Shown here: positions 55,636 through 63,394 of the stretch, piece by piece | Numbering within the stretch: position 1 is the first letter of the stretch | Layout of the letters: each line of letters opens with the position of its first letter | Origin: Novosphingobium olei | GTDB lineage: Bacteria > Pseudomonadota > Alphaproteobacteria > Sphingomonadales > Sphingomonadaceae | DNA length: 64,000 nucleotides | Assembly: GCF_012927405.1 (NCBI RefSeq) | Contig: NZ_JABBGM010000006.1 | Coordinates: 204,894-268,893, forward strand | Reading direction: 5' to 3' | Program-made: the position numbers and the translations under genes | The notes under the pieces: generated by a model | Seen by the model: the letters and a program-made list of their open reading frames with translations, nothing else | The model's database searches: none | What the model was told of the DNA's origin: nothing

Positions 55636-56427
55636 ATGGAACGGGGCATTCTTGCAACGTCGATATTCGCCGTCGCGTCTATCAGCGCACCGGCAATGGC
55701 GGCGGAATACGTTTTGGACGTGACCGCCAAGCCTGAGCAAACTTCACGATTTGAAGATGGCCGGGAAGCCGTGGACGATGCAACGCCGACAAGTTCCGTC
55801 CGCATATTGGAACCTCGGCAGCAGACTCCCAAGCAAGGCGGCTTCCGCGTCTATGTCGTGAACAACAGCGGAAAGCCGTTCAATTTCGGACCCGAAAGCA
55901 TCACGGTCAAAATGCAGGACGGCACGACCATTGCGATGCTCACCTATCAGGACTTGCTCAAGCAAGAGAAGCGTCGGGAAGCGTGGCAAGCGCTCGCGGT
56001 CGGACTGGCCGCCGCTGGCCGGAACATGCAGGCCAGCCAAGCCGGTTATAGCTATGGCTCAGCGACCTACTCCGGAAATACCTACGGGTCTTTCGGGTCC
56101 ACGCCATACACCGCCAACAGCTACGGGACGGCGACCTATTCGGGCTACAATGCTGGCGCTGCCTTTGCTGCGCAGTCGGTCGCCAATGAGCAAAACCAGC
56201 GCGACCTACAGGCGATGCAATTGGGCCAAGCCGCAAGGCGCGAGGACTTGGCTCAGATAATGAAAATGACCACCGTTGATCCTGGGCAGGCCTTTGGGGG
56301 CATCGTCCAGTATATGATTCCATCGACGGTTCGGTCCAGCAAGGCACCGGTGCCGATCACCATAGAGGTGCGAACCGGGGATGAGGTTCACACCTTCCAA
56401 GCGACGCTAGCGAAACACAAAGGTTAG
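55636..56427 (+). CDS. Exported hypothetical protein of the element
   Basis: 263-residue protein with signal peptide MERGILATSIFAVASISAPAMA. A beta-rich part (GGFRVYVVNNSGKPFNFGPE) is followed by a Tyr/Gly/Ser/Thr-rich low-complexity middle (residues 135-180: YSYGSATYSGNTYGSFGS and related) and a final beta segment TIEVRTGDEVHTFQATL. GGGGGA lies 6-7 nt upstream. I do not recognise the family. It is the only rightward gene in the left half, so it may be cargo expressed in the integrated state, possibly surface-related. Confidence 0.75.
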   Translation: MERGILATSIFAVASISAPAMAAEYVLDVTAKPEQTSRFEDGREAVDDATPTSSVRILEPRQQTPKQGGFRVYVVNNSGKPFNFGPESITVKMQDGTTIAMLTYQDLLKQEKRREAWQALAVGLAAAGRNMQASQAGYSYGSATYSGNTYGSFGSTPYTANSYGTATYSGYNAGAAFAAQSVANEQNQRDLQAMQLGQAARREDLAQIMKMTTVDPGQAFGGIVQYMIPSTVRSSKAPVPITIEVRTGDEVHTFQATLAKHKG

Positions 56428-56517
56428 GCGCGGGGCACTTCCCGAACCAGCCGCAGAATCCCGCTCAGGTGTCGAGGCAACGCAGATAGGCGCGGGCGGA
56501 GTGCGCCAAAACGAAAA

Positions 56518-56547
56518 CGGCCCCGAAACCAAAGGGTCTCGGGGCCG
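56518..56547 (-). terminator. Terminator after leftward gene string
   Basis: Stem CGGCCCCGAAACC (56518-56530) with GGTCTCGGGGCCG (56535-56547), one mismatch, 4-nt loop. On the minus strand TTTTCGTTTT follows. It closes the transcript that ends with the PemK gene (stop at 56656). Confidence 0.8.
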
Positions 56548-56655
56548 GAACGGACCCCCTGCTTGTTATCGCCGAGGGTCATGCCAAGTTTCCTTGGACT
56601 TAAGCCTGATGCCTTTCGGCAGCGCAGGAACACTGTGCATATAATCCGATAATGC

Positions 56656-57069
56656 TTAACCTGCAATGACGATGCCGAGCGCGCTGGCGACGGCACGCCG
56701 CAATTCGGCGACAAGCTCGGCGGAAAGTTCATGCTGCCAATACTGCCTAGAGCCGGTAACGTGGTGTCGGAAGTGAGGCAAATCCAGCCGATCATATCCA
56801 ACGGTCGCCACCATGTCGCATTTTGCCCATCGAGGCACGTCGCCCCAAGGGTCCGGCACAGCCAGTTCTAGGGCAACGTGCCACGCCTCCACGGGCGACG
56901 GTGGGGTGGCCGAAAGCGGAACAACAGTTACAAGGTCATTCCGGCGCTTCAGTTTTGGCGACACTGTTACCGCAAGCCTGCGTTTGGCCATTTCCGGCGG
57001 TCGAAAACCGCCTTTGGCGTAATCACAAACGACGATAGTTCCGGGGCGGGGATGATAGGGTAACGCCAT
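56656..57069 (-). CDS. PemK/MazF-like toxin
   Basis: 137-residue protein with the PemK/MazF-fold pattern: PGTIVVCDYAKGGFRPPEM, RRLAVTVSPKLKRRNDLVTV (the usual KxRP is KRRL), VPLSATPP, and the C-terminal DRLDLPHFRHHV. Such proteins are sequence-specific endoribonucleases. No antitoxin-like gene adjoins: the upstream gene is a HGG-motif protein, so the toxin may be solitary, neutralised by the element in trans, or inactive. Last gene of the leftward string. Activity is not established. Confidence 0.75.
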   Translation of the reverse strand: MALPYHPRPGTIVVCDYAKGGFRPPEMAKRRLAVTVSPKLKRRNDLVTVVPLSATPPSPVEAWHVALELAVPDPWGDVPRWAKCDMVATVGYDRLDLPHFRHHVTGSRQYWQHELSAELVAELRRAVASALGIVIAG

Positions 57070-57118
57070 ATTGAACGACGCCTAACGCGCTGCCGCCAAT
57101 CTGCCAATTGCCCTGTCC

Positions 57119-57394
57119 CTATTGATTGAACACCTTGCCGGTTTCCTGCACCAGCCGCGCAATCTCCCTCAGGTATCGAGCCGCCGCCATCGCCTCGGCA
57201 GACCGCCCGCCATGCTTCCGTGCGTTGCAATTCCCCTCAGGCGCACCCGGATTCGTGCCCCCGTGCATACGGCACCGCTTCCGCCCTTTCACGGCTGGGG
57301 ATTGGCACTCCGTTCCCAAACGCGTCCGGGCAAGACAGCGAGGGGCTTGTGCCAGCCGCTCCGGCTGCATGGGATTGATCGGCGACTTTTCCAT
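57119..57394 (-). CDS. HGG-motif small protein of the element
   Basis: 91-residue protein starting MEKSPINPMQPERLAQAPRC. It carries CQSPAVKGRKRCRMHGGTN and GAPEGNCNARKHGGRSAEAM: the paired Cys-His and HGG-x-GAP-x-GNxNAxKHG motif recurs in small proteins of phages and plasmids and may bind zinc and nucleic acid. GGAG lies 7 nt upstream. Its first half is read from the same DNA as the end of the preceding gene, in another frame (57237-57394). Function unknown. Confidence 0.72.
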   Translation of the reverse strand: MEKSPINPMQPERLAQAPRCLARTRLGTECQSPAVKGRKRCRMHGGTNPGAPEGNCNARKHGGRSAEAMAAARYLREIARLVQETGKVFNQ

Positions 57395-57926
57395 TTTCCG
57401 CTCCCCCGGCGTGATGGTGGAATTGATCGGCAATGACGGCCTTCCCGCCCTCATTCACATGCACGTGGCGCACGGTTTGCTCGCGCGGCTGGTGTAGCTT
57501 CGCCAATGCCTCCAAGGTTGCCCGGCAATTACTCTGAGCCTTCAGCGCCAAGCGCCCGTACCGCTCGGCAGCGTTGATGTATTCGCCCATATTGACCGCC
57601 GCGCGCCGGGCCAGTTCAGTAAACATCGCGTCGAGCGTGACCGCTTGTGAGGCAAGCATCGCGCTGGCAATCGCCAGATCGCCGCTCTCTGCTTTCACCG
57701 TCGCCTTTTGCACGTGGTCGAGGAAGTCCATGATACCGGGCTTTTCGACGTCATCGCCCAGCACCTTCATGGCGAATGTTGAGGCAGTCGCCGCGTTGCG
57801 CAGTTGAGGCTGTAGCAGCTTGCGTGCCATCGCTCTCGCGCCGGTTTCCGTGGGTGTTTGCTCCACGGTCAGGACGTTTTCAGGTTTCATGCCATCATCG
57901 GCTTTCTTGCCCTTTGCCATAATCAT
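57237..57926 (-). CDS. Conserved element protein, unknown
   Basis: 229-residue protein starting MIMAKGKKADDGMKPENVLT. Start overlaps the HUH gene stop (ATGA); an internal ATG at 57920 with AGGGA is an alternative. Mostly helical: MARKLLQPQLRNAATASTFA, FLDHVQKATVKAESGDLAIA, and LEALAKLHQPREQTVRHVHV. I recall closely similar proteins in alphaproteobacterial genomic islands, without a known function. The last 50 residues are encoded in DNA that also encodes the start of the HGG-motif gene. A DNA-packing or partner role to the replicase is guesswork. Confidence 0.78.
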   Translation of the reverse strand: MIMAKGKKADDGMKPENVLTVEQTPTETGARAMARKLLQPQLRNAATASTFAMKVLGDDVEKPGIMDFLDHVQKATVKAESGDLAIASAMLASQAVTLDAMFTELARRAAVNMGEYINAAERYGRLALKAQSNCRATLEALAKLHQPREQTVRHVHVNEGGKAVIADQFHHHAGGAENGKVADQSHAAGAAGTSPSLSCPDAFGNGVPIPSRERAEAVPYARGHESGCA

Positions 57927-58747
57927 CCCTTTGTCTTGCGCGCCTTCGCGCCAATGTTTTGAGAGGTTCCGCAACGCTTGCCGATAACGCGCCCGCCCGG
58001 CTCCAGCCGCTCCAGGTTGAATTGTTGCGCGGCATCATGGCTTGCCCCCTTCAGGACATAGGTAAGCGCCGCCCCCAGATTGATGGCGTGGAGATCGGGA
58101 TTGCCCGTCTCCAGCCCCAGCCGCCCGCCTATCGGTTTGCTGTGGATCACGCGCGCCCGATAAGGCTGCCCGGTGATCCGGCGAAGCCAGCCCCGCTGTA
58201 GCGCCGTAACAATGGGCACGAGATCGGCAGGTACATGTATGAGCAAGTGACAGTGCCCGCCCTTGTCATGGGTGTTGCCGGGGACGTTTTCATGCGTCCA
58301 GAGCCACGCCGTGCGGCTGCCATGCCGGGCCAGCGCCTTCGTCAGCAGATCGGTAAAGCGGTAGGTGGCCTTCGCCATGCCCGCCAAGGGCACTCCAGCG
58401 GCCTGCCAGTGAATCGAGATCATGCGGGTAAAGGGCAGCCCGATTTTTTCGGCGTGGCGCTCAGCGGCCTTGAGATTGCCAATCTGAGCGGCTGTCAGTG
58501 CATGGCTCTCCCGGTCGGCACGGTTGCGCGCGCCACCTCTGCCATTGGTGCTAGCGGAAAGGGCTGCCACACCAGAGGTAAGGTAATTAATCGCAAGCGC
58601 CGTGCCAGTTCGAGCAACCGGCGGATTTGCTGGTGACTGCGGATGGAGCGGTGCAATTGAAACTCCACCGAAACCGCAATCCCGGTGGAGTTTCAAAGCG
58701 CTGCCGTCGCGCGCGCGCGGAATGCGCGAAGCAACGGCAGTGGCCAT
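57923..58747 (-). CDS. HUH-endonuclease/replicase-like protein
   Basis: 274-residue protein. The HUH-type metal site is suggested by GGHCHLLIHVP near residue 165, and the catalytic-Tyr/Lys region by LTYVLKGASHDAAQ near 230; FTRMISIHWQAAGVPLAG precedes them. This order resembles Gp2/inovirus-like and rolling-circle replication initiators. It starts with ATG overlapping the previous stop (TGATG) and ends in an ATGA overlap, within the leftward operon. A role in replicating or mobilising the excised element is likely but the catalytic assignment needs testing. Confidence 0.68.
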   Translation of the reverse strand: MATAVASRIPRARDGSALKLHRDCGFGGVSIAPLHPQSPANPPVARTGTALAINYLTSGVAALSASTNGRGGARNRADRESHALTAAQIGNLKAAERHAEKIGLPFTRMISIHWQAAGVPLAGMAKATYRFTDLLTKALARHGSRTAWLWTHENVPGNTHDKGGHCHLLIHVPADLVPIVTALQRGWLRRITGQPYRARVIHSKPIGGRLGLETGNPDLHAINLGAALTYVLKGASHDAAQQFNLERLEPGGRVIGKRCGTSQNIGAKARKTKG

Positions 58748-59037
58748 CACGCGGCAATCCAGACAATGGCCAGCTTGCCGGTGCTATTCGGCCTGCGCTG
58801 CCCGCTGTCACGGATAAGTCCCTTGCGTCTCAATTCGCTGGTGCGCGGCTGGATAGACCAGCGGTCCATATCGAGCCGTGCCGCCAGTTCATCTGCAGTC
58901 AGACCACGCGCGCCAGCATCGCGGATTGCGCCCTCTGCCATGCGCTGGAGCCGCCCCAGCTTAGGCGCAAGGGCATCGGCAGCGGCAATCGAGGTTTCCA
59001 CATTCCGGTGCCCCGGTGCATTGGGATAGGTGCTCAT
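58747..59037 (-). CDS. Winged-helix protein of the element
   Basis: 96-residue protein MSTYPNAPGHRNVETSIAAA onward. The C-terminal half is a winged helix-turn-helix: ARGLTADELAARLDMDRWSI, then TSELRRKGLIRDSGQRRPNS. It sits between two small overlapping genes (4-nt overlap with the upstream stop). It may regulate replication or the string itself. Not matched to a studied family. Confidence 0.72.
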   Translation of the reverse strand: MSTYPNAPGHRNVETSIAAADALAPKLGRLQRMAEGAIRDAGARGLTADELAARLDMDRWSIQPRTSELRRKGLIRDSGQRRPNSTGKLAIVWIAA

Positions 59038-59237
59038 GCCGCGCCCTCCTCTGCCAACGGCGGTAAGCCCGCGCGGTCCAGCAGTTTCGCAAGCCAATCG
59101 GCCTGCGCTTTGCTCATGGGCGTGGAATCGACGGCAAGCTGGCCAAGGAATTGCCCGGCCTTACGGCTGAGCCGATAATTGCCGTTAAGCAGGGCAAGGG
59201 CCGCTGCGCGGTGATCGGGGAAGGGGCGATTAGTCAT
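59034..59237 (-). CDS. Small element protein
   Basis: 67-residue protein MTNRPFPDHRAAALALLNGN onward, helical (LSRKAGQFLGQLAVDSTPMS, ADWLAKLLDRAGLPPLAEEG). Overlaps both neighbours by 4 nt (ATGA at both ends), which supports its frame. No recognisable family. Confidence 0.65.
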   Translation of the reverse strand: MTNRPFPDHRAAALALLNGNYRLSRKAGQFLGQLAVDSTPMSKAQADWLAKLLDRAGLPPLAEEGAA

Positions 59238-59425
59238 TGCAACGGCCCTCCCCAAAGCAGAGCCGCGCCATATCCCGCGCCATCCATGGCGAGAGGCAGA
59301 AACGGGAGGAAAGCGTTTGAGCCTGCCAATCCGATGCGGTAGAGGGGGTACGCAACCAGCCACCAAGTTGATTGCGCGAAGCCCCGGTGCCAGCCGGGGT
59401 TTTGCTTTTCAGGGGCATGGCTCAA
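59234..59425 (-). CDS. Small hydrophobic element protein
   Basis: 63-residue frame starting at TTG (59425), which overlaps the Xis-like stop as TTGA, and ending in the ATGA of the next gene. The middle is hydrophobic (STWWLVAYPLYRIGLAGSNA and PFLPLAMDGAGYGAALLW), suggesting a membrane peptide. The tight overlaps are the main evidence; an alternative frame at 59230-59418 is possible. Confidence 0.45.
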   Translation of the reverse strand: MSHAPEKQNPGWHRGFAQSTWWLVAYPLYRIGLAGSNAFLPFLPLAMDGAGYGAALLWGGPLQ

Positions 59426-59610
59426 GCCTCCCCCGCAATCAGGGCGTGCAAAGCCTCTGCCGGAATAATCGTCCTGCCACCGACGCGAACAGCGCGAAGG
59501 CGACCAGCCGAAATGTGATTGTAGAGCGTGGTCCTGCCAAGGCTGGACGCCTGACAGGCTTCCCGAATGCTGTAACCGATCTTCGGGGGATCGTGCTTGA
59601 CGGATTGCAT
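59422..59610 (-). CDS. AlpA/Xis-like helix-turn-helix protein
   Basis: 62-residue DNA-binding protein MQSVKHDPPKIGYSIREACQ, ASSLGRTTLYNHISAGRLRA, VRVGGRTIIPAEALHALIAG: the MerR-type excisionase/AlpA pattern. ATG at 59610 has GAGG upstream; a longer frame to 59643 is less likely. It heads the leftward string and would activate or direct excision together with the integrase. Confidence 0.85.
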   Translation of the reverse strand: MQSVKHDPPKIGYSIREACQASSLGRTTLYNHISAGRLRAVRVGGRTIIPAEALHALIAGEA

Positions 59611-59702
59611 TGGATTACCTCGGTTTGGTTTGAACCGAGGCAATCAAGCGACACTGAAAAATCCGCAGCAAATTGCCCATGTGCGGAAGGGTATGCCGGT
59701 TT

Positions 59703-61340
59703 TCATGCGTCCTTTTTGGGCCTCCCGGCAGGCTTCCACCGTCCCTTTATTAAGTACCTCACTGTCGTAGTCGCTACGTTAGCAAAGCCCGGCTCAAGCC
59801 GCATCCTTTTGGCAATTGTCCGTCCATCCAAACCGCGAGCTTTCATTTCATCCGCCTTGGCCAGAATCTCGTCATCGCTCGGCGGACGGCCCGCCTTCAC
59901 AGATGGCGCACGATCAACAAATGCACTTGGGGAAGCTGCCATTGCCGCTCGCCAGTCACCAAATGCCAGTCGCGACAGTAGAATGGGGCATCCCGCGCCA
60001 TGATCCGCAGGTGCCATCCCGCGATAGACGTGGTGCAGGCTTTCCGGGTTTACGCCATTCCAATAGAACCGAGGCACAAGCAGCGGACCGCCATTCGTCG
60101 GCGCAACATAGGCTGGCAAACTGCCCTCCCGTAGCGCGCCGTGGAGGGTGCGGCTGGCTTGGCGATACGTCTCCATGAACGGCGGGGGAGAGCCATCCAC
60201 GCGCGGCTCGATTACTGCGCCACTTGGATCGCGAAAAATCAAATCGCCAGCAGCATTCTGCCAAATCTCAATGTCGTGTGACGGCTTGCCATGCGCCAGC
60301 CATGACAACGCTTCGTCCAGCGGCATGACGGTGCCAATCTCAGGCAATGCCGCTGGTAACGGGACAAAGAACGCCCGCGCCGTATCGTCCTGATCGGGAA
60401 ACAGCTTCAATAGGTCGGCGCGGCTAACCTTGACCGAGCGGAACGCGTCCCTGCGATCCTGCAACACTCGTTCAAGGGCGCTACCTTCCTTGTTCCAAGT
60501 CACGCCCGTGCCGTATCGCAAGCCGTCATAGAGAATGTCGAATTGAGCAAAATCCTCAAATCGCACCGGGTCAATCGGAGCAGTGAGCACCTTGCTTTCG
60601 TCAGTCGAATTGCTTTCCACATACTTGCCGCGCGCCGCGATTTGGCCACCGCTTGCCCGGATTGCCAGCCTAGCAATGGCATCGGAAAGCGCTGCCTGAG
60701 GATCGGTTGCATCGAAGGCGTTTCCGGAAATTGCGCGGTCGAGGCTGTCACGGTCCAGCGCAAAGCCGAATGCGATCCACGTCAATGCCTCGGACAGCGT
60801 GACAAACGGCGCATCCGAGGGAAGCCGTTTCTTGACCGGCTCCGGCTTCGATTGGGCATCATACGGGAGCGGGAGTGCGGGCAAGTCGGCGGGATCATGC
60901 AAGGGTTGGCTATCCATCCACTTCGTGAAAGCGTCGCGGTCCAGATATACCGAGTGACATGACCAGCGCTGCCATTCGTCCGGCAGGAACACGTCCAAGG
61001 GCAAACGCCCCTCAAACCAGACATGCTCATTCCGCTCTGCCCCTACCCATGCCCAGCCCGGAACATCGCGGGATTCCAATCCGTCGCTGAAATGCGCCCG
61101 CACCGCGCCCGCGAGCAGGCCTCGCTGCAACACAAGCATGGAACGATCTTCCATCTTCTTTCGGCGGACAAATGCGACTTCATCGTCCTCGGAAAACATT
61201 TCGATAAGGACGGGCGAAACATCGAGCCATGGCGCGGGATCGGCATCAGGCACCGCAGCTTTGACGCGCTGGTGCAATTCGCGGATCGCATCCCGGCAAG
61301 ATATTGAATTGGGGCGGACACTGCCCCCATGCGTTGCCAT
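59703..61340 (-). CDS. Large element protein with internal repeat
   Basis: 545-residue protein MATHGGSVRPNSISCRDAIR onward. Two copies of a short block are visible: VTLSEALTWIAFGFALDRDS (near residue 185) and MPLDEALSWLAHGKPSHDIE (near 347). The C-terminus is basic and has a helix-turn-helix-like end (GRPPSDDEILAKADEMKARG, then GRTIAKRMRLEP, final KPAGRPKKDA with AT-hook-like GRP). GGAGG lies about 8 nt upstream. I do not know a function; DNA binding is likely from the tail. Confidence 0.72.
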   Translation of the reverse strand: MATHGGSVRPNSISCRDAIRELHQRVKAAVPDADPAPWLDVSPVLIEMFSEDDEVAFVRRKKMEDRSMLVLQRGLLAGAVRAHFSDGLESRDVPGWAWVGAERNEHVWFEGRLPLDVFLPDEWQRWSCHSVYLDRDAFTKWMDSQPLHDPADLPALPLPYDAQSKPEPVKKRLPSDAPFVTLSEALTWIAFGFALDRDSLDRAISGNAFDATDPQAALSDAIARLAIRASGGQIAARGKYVESNSTDESKVLTAPIDPVRFEDFAQFDILYDGLRYGTGVTWNKEGSALERVLQDRRDAFRSVKVSRADLLKLFPDQDDTARAFFVPLPAALPEIGTVMPLDEALSWLAHGKPSHDIEIWQNAAGDLIFRDPSGAVIEPRVDGSPPPFMETYRQASRTLHGALREGSLPAYVAPTNGGPLLVPRFYWNGVNPESLHHVYRGMAPADHGAGCPILLSRLAFGDWRAAMAASPSAFVDRAPSVKAGRPPSDDEILAKADEMKARGLDGRTIAKRMRLEPGFANVATTTVRYLIKGRWKPAGRPKKDA

Positions 61341-61520
61341 ACAACCGCCTCCCTAGCGGCTCCCCAAAGGTGGGCGGGGAAGCACGTGGGAAGCGCGCTT
61401 GTCGGATGGCCGTCCTATCCCCGCCGAAATATGGTAGCGAAGCGCAAAGTCCTCAAGCAGAGTGATGGACGCTATTGTGAATCCTCTGCACCGACCCTGG
61501 ATCAATTGAAAGGCGGCGAA

Positions 61521-61928
61521 ATGTCGATACTCCGCAGTTTGTTTTCTGCAAAAGAAGTCCGCGACGTTGCGTATGCCATCAGCAGTTTGAATGACGGCCC
61601 GCTTGGCAACAATCTCTCGTTTTCGGAGATTGCCCAAGCTGCAATTGATGCGCTTTATTCCAATGCCGAAACGGTCAAGCGGCAGGTTATCGTTGATGGG
61701 TTGCCGCCGTTGCATGTTGCGCTAAACCTGATCGTGAATCTCTGTGGTCGAGATTTGGGGAGCGGCCACTTCCACACCTATCGCGGGGTTTTGAGCGGAC
61801 GCGGCACCGCTCGAAAGGCGCTTTTTCACGAAGCGCAGCGAATGATGGTTGAGCGTGGATTTATACAACAAGATGATGCCGACGTTGGGGCAGAAAGACT
61901 CAGGGAGGAAATTGCCACCGCTGGCTAG
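61521..61928 (+). CDS. Small cargo protein, unknown
   Basis: 135-residue protein MSILRSLFSAKEVRDVAYAI onward. ATG at 61521 is preferred for its AAGGCGGCG upstream; longer frames to 61329 exist. Helical, with LPPLHVALNLIVNLCGRDLG and GRGTARKALFHEAQRMMVER. Codon use and AT content are visibly different from the chromosome, as for other cargo. Ends in a CTAG shared with the integrase stop. Not recognised. Confidence 0.65.
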   Translation: MSILRSLFSAKEVRDVAYAISSLNDGPLGNNLSFSEIAQAAIDALYSNAETVKRQVIVDGLPPLHVALNLIVNLCGRDLGSGHFHTYRGVLSGRGTARKALFHEAQRMMVERGFIQQDDADVGAERLREEIATAG

Positions 61929-63166
61929 ACCGCAGTTCGTATAGGCGTGACGTTAGCACCAGCCGCCGGGATCGTGGCGCAATAGGTGGCCCAATCATCC
62001 ATGAGCCGCCGCCGCTTGTCGAACAGGTCGCCGCGCCGATAGGCCCGCTCCACCTTGTTCTCGATAGTGTGCGCCAAGGCCATTTCCGCAACCTCGTGGG
62101 CATAGCCGGTGCATTCGGCGGACCAGTCGCGGAAGCCCGAGCGGAAGCCGTGCACAGTCACGTCAACTTTCATCCGGCGAAGCAGCATGGCCATGGCCAT
62201 GCCGGACATTTTCCCGCCCTTGGTCGCCGGGAACAGCCATTCCTTGCGCAGCCCTTGCGTGGCCTTCAAAATCTCCACCGCGCGCGGCGACAGGGGCACG
62301 CGATGTTCCTTGCCCGCCTTCATGCGGCTGGCAGGGATCGTCCAGATTGCCTTCTCCAAATCGACCTCATCCCACTTCGCGCCGATCACCTCCCCGGTGC
62401 GGGCAGCGGTCAGGATCGTAAATTCCAGCGCCAGCGCCGCGATGGCCTCCCGCTTGTGCAGCGCGCCGACGAATACCGGGATCGCTTCATAGGGCATGGC
62501 CCTGTGGTGGCCACGTGTGAGCCGGGACCGGACAGGCAGGATTTGCGCGATATGGCCGCGCCACCGGGCAGGATTTTCGCCCTCCCGGTATCCCCGCGCC
62601 TTGGCGGCATCGAGGATGGTTTCCATGCGACCGCGCACGCGGCTGGCAGTCTCGGCCTTTGTTTTCCAGATCGGCTCAAGGATTTTCAGGACGTGCGCAG
62701 TTCCGACCTCGGCAACGGGCAACTCCCCGATCACGGGATAGACGTAAGTGGCGAGCGTGTTCTTCCATTGCTGGCGATGCTTGTCATTGCGCCAGCTTCC
62801 CTCATTCGCGCCGATGTAGGTTTCCGCCACGGCCTTGAACGTCATTCCGGCGACTTGTGCCGCCTGAGCCGCTGCAAGGGCCTCAGCGGCCTCCCGCTGG
62901 CGTTCCTCAAGGGGATCAATCCCCGCCTTGACCTTGAGGCGCAGCGCGTCTCGGGCATCGCGGGCTTGCGACAAGGGAATGCCGTCCGGTCCAGCCGCGC
63001 CAAGACCAATGTCCCGCGACTTGCCGCTGAGCATGAATCGATAGACCCATGATCGGGCACCGCTTTCCTTCACCAGCAAATGCAGCCCGCCACCATCGGC
63101 ATGGCGACCGGGCTTTGCATTCTTCACCGCCAAGGGCGTGAGCACGTTGCTGAGCTTCTTGGGCAT
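61925..63166 (-). CDS. Tyrosine integrase (P4-type, DUF4102)
   Basis: 413-residue recombinase. N-terminal DUF4102/arm-binding domain (NVLTPLAVKNAKPGRHADGG, GLGAAGPDGIPLSQARDARD), SAM-like core-binding region, and catalytic domain with Arg in LTAARTGEVIGAKWDEVDLE (near residue 254), HxxR in VHGFRSGFRDWSAEC, and Tyr in VERAYRRGDLFDKRRRLMDD (near 374). Intact. P4-type integrases insert at tRNA 3' ends, as here. Its gene is at the attR end and points into the element, so in the circular form its promoter would lie across attP. Confidence 0.96.
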   Translation of the reverse strand: MPKKLSNVLTPLAVKNAKPGRHADGGGLHLLVKESGARSWVYRFMLSGKSRDIGLGAAGPDGIPLSQARDARDALRLKVKAGIDPLEERQREAAEALAAAQAAQVAGMTFKAVAETYIGANEGSWRNDKHRQQWKNTLATYVYPVIGELPVAEVGTAHVLKILEPIWKTKAETASRVRGRMETILDAAKARGYREGENPARWRGHIAQILPVRSRLTRGHHRAMPYEAIPVFVGALHKREAIAALALEFTILTAARTGEVIGAKWDEVDLEKAIWTIPASRMKAGKEHRVPLSPRAVEILKATQGLRKEWLFPATKGGKMSGMAMAMLLRRMKVDVTVHGFRSGFRDWSAECTGYAHEVAEMALAHTIENKVERAYRRGDLFDKRRRLMDDWATYCATIPAAGANVTPIRTAV

Positions 63167-63229
63167 TATAGCTCCCTGTCAGGGAACCGAACCTGCCCCT
63201 AGACTGCCCCAATGGCGTCGCGGCACCGC

Positions 63230-63273
63230 GTTCCCAAAACTGTTCCCCGATAATAGCGCGGTTTTATGGGAAC
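63230..63273 (+). repeat. Right arm-type repeats of the element
   Basis: A direct copy of the left repeat (63230-63252), followed by an inverted GTTCCCATAA motif (seen as TTATGGGAAC at 63264-63273). They lie between the integrase start and attR, fitting arm-type sites and the integrase promoter region. Confidence 0.7.
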
Positions 63274-63380
63274 GCAACGGGACGCATTCGGACAAGCGAA
63301 CGTGCAGGCCCCACCAAATTCGCCTATTTTAGCCGTTATCGTGGAGGTATTCGGATGCGGCTGGACGCTAGTTAGGCGGA

Positions 63381-63394
63381 CTCCCGCTCCGCCA
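63381..63394 (+). repeat. attR core
   Basis: CTCCCGCTCCGCCA, identical to the tRNA-Ser terminus at 55196-55209, 215 nt upstream of the integrase start. It defines the right boundary of the element. Confidence 0.85.

Larger units (their letters stand above)
55196..63394. mobile_element. tRNA-Ser-integrated element, about 8.2 kb
   Basis: The element is bounded by identical 14-bp copies of the tRNA 3' end (CTCCCGCTCCGCCA) at 55196-55209 and 63381-63394. Just inside each end lies a 23-bp direct repeat that matches at 20 of 23 positions (55253-55275, 63230-63252), the type of spacing expected for integrase arm sites. The integrase gene is next to attR and reads toward the tRNA. Contents: toxin-like PemK, HUH-replicase-like protein, AlpA/Xis-like protein, three or more unknown small proteins, a 545-residue protein with an internal repeat, and an exported protein. 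No capsid, packaging or conjugation gene is seen. Confidence 0.85.

Noticed and set aside
59230..59418. Alternative small frame overlapping the hydrophobic element protein
   Set aside because: Its ends do not match neighbouring starts and stops as neatly as the 59234-59425 frame.
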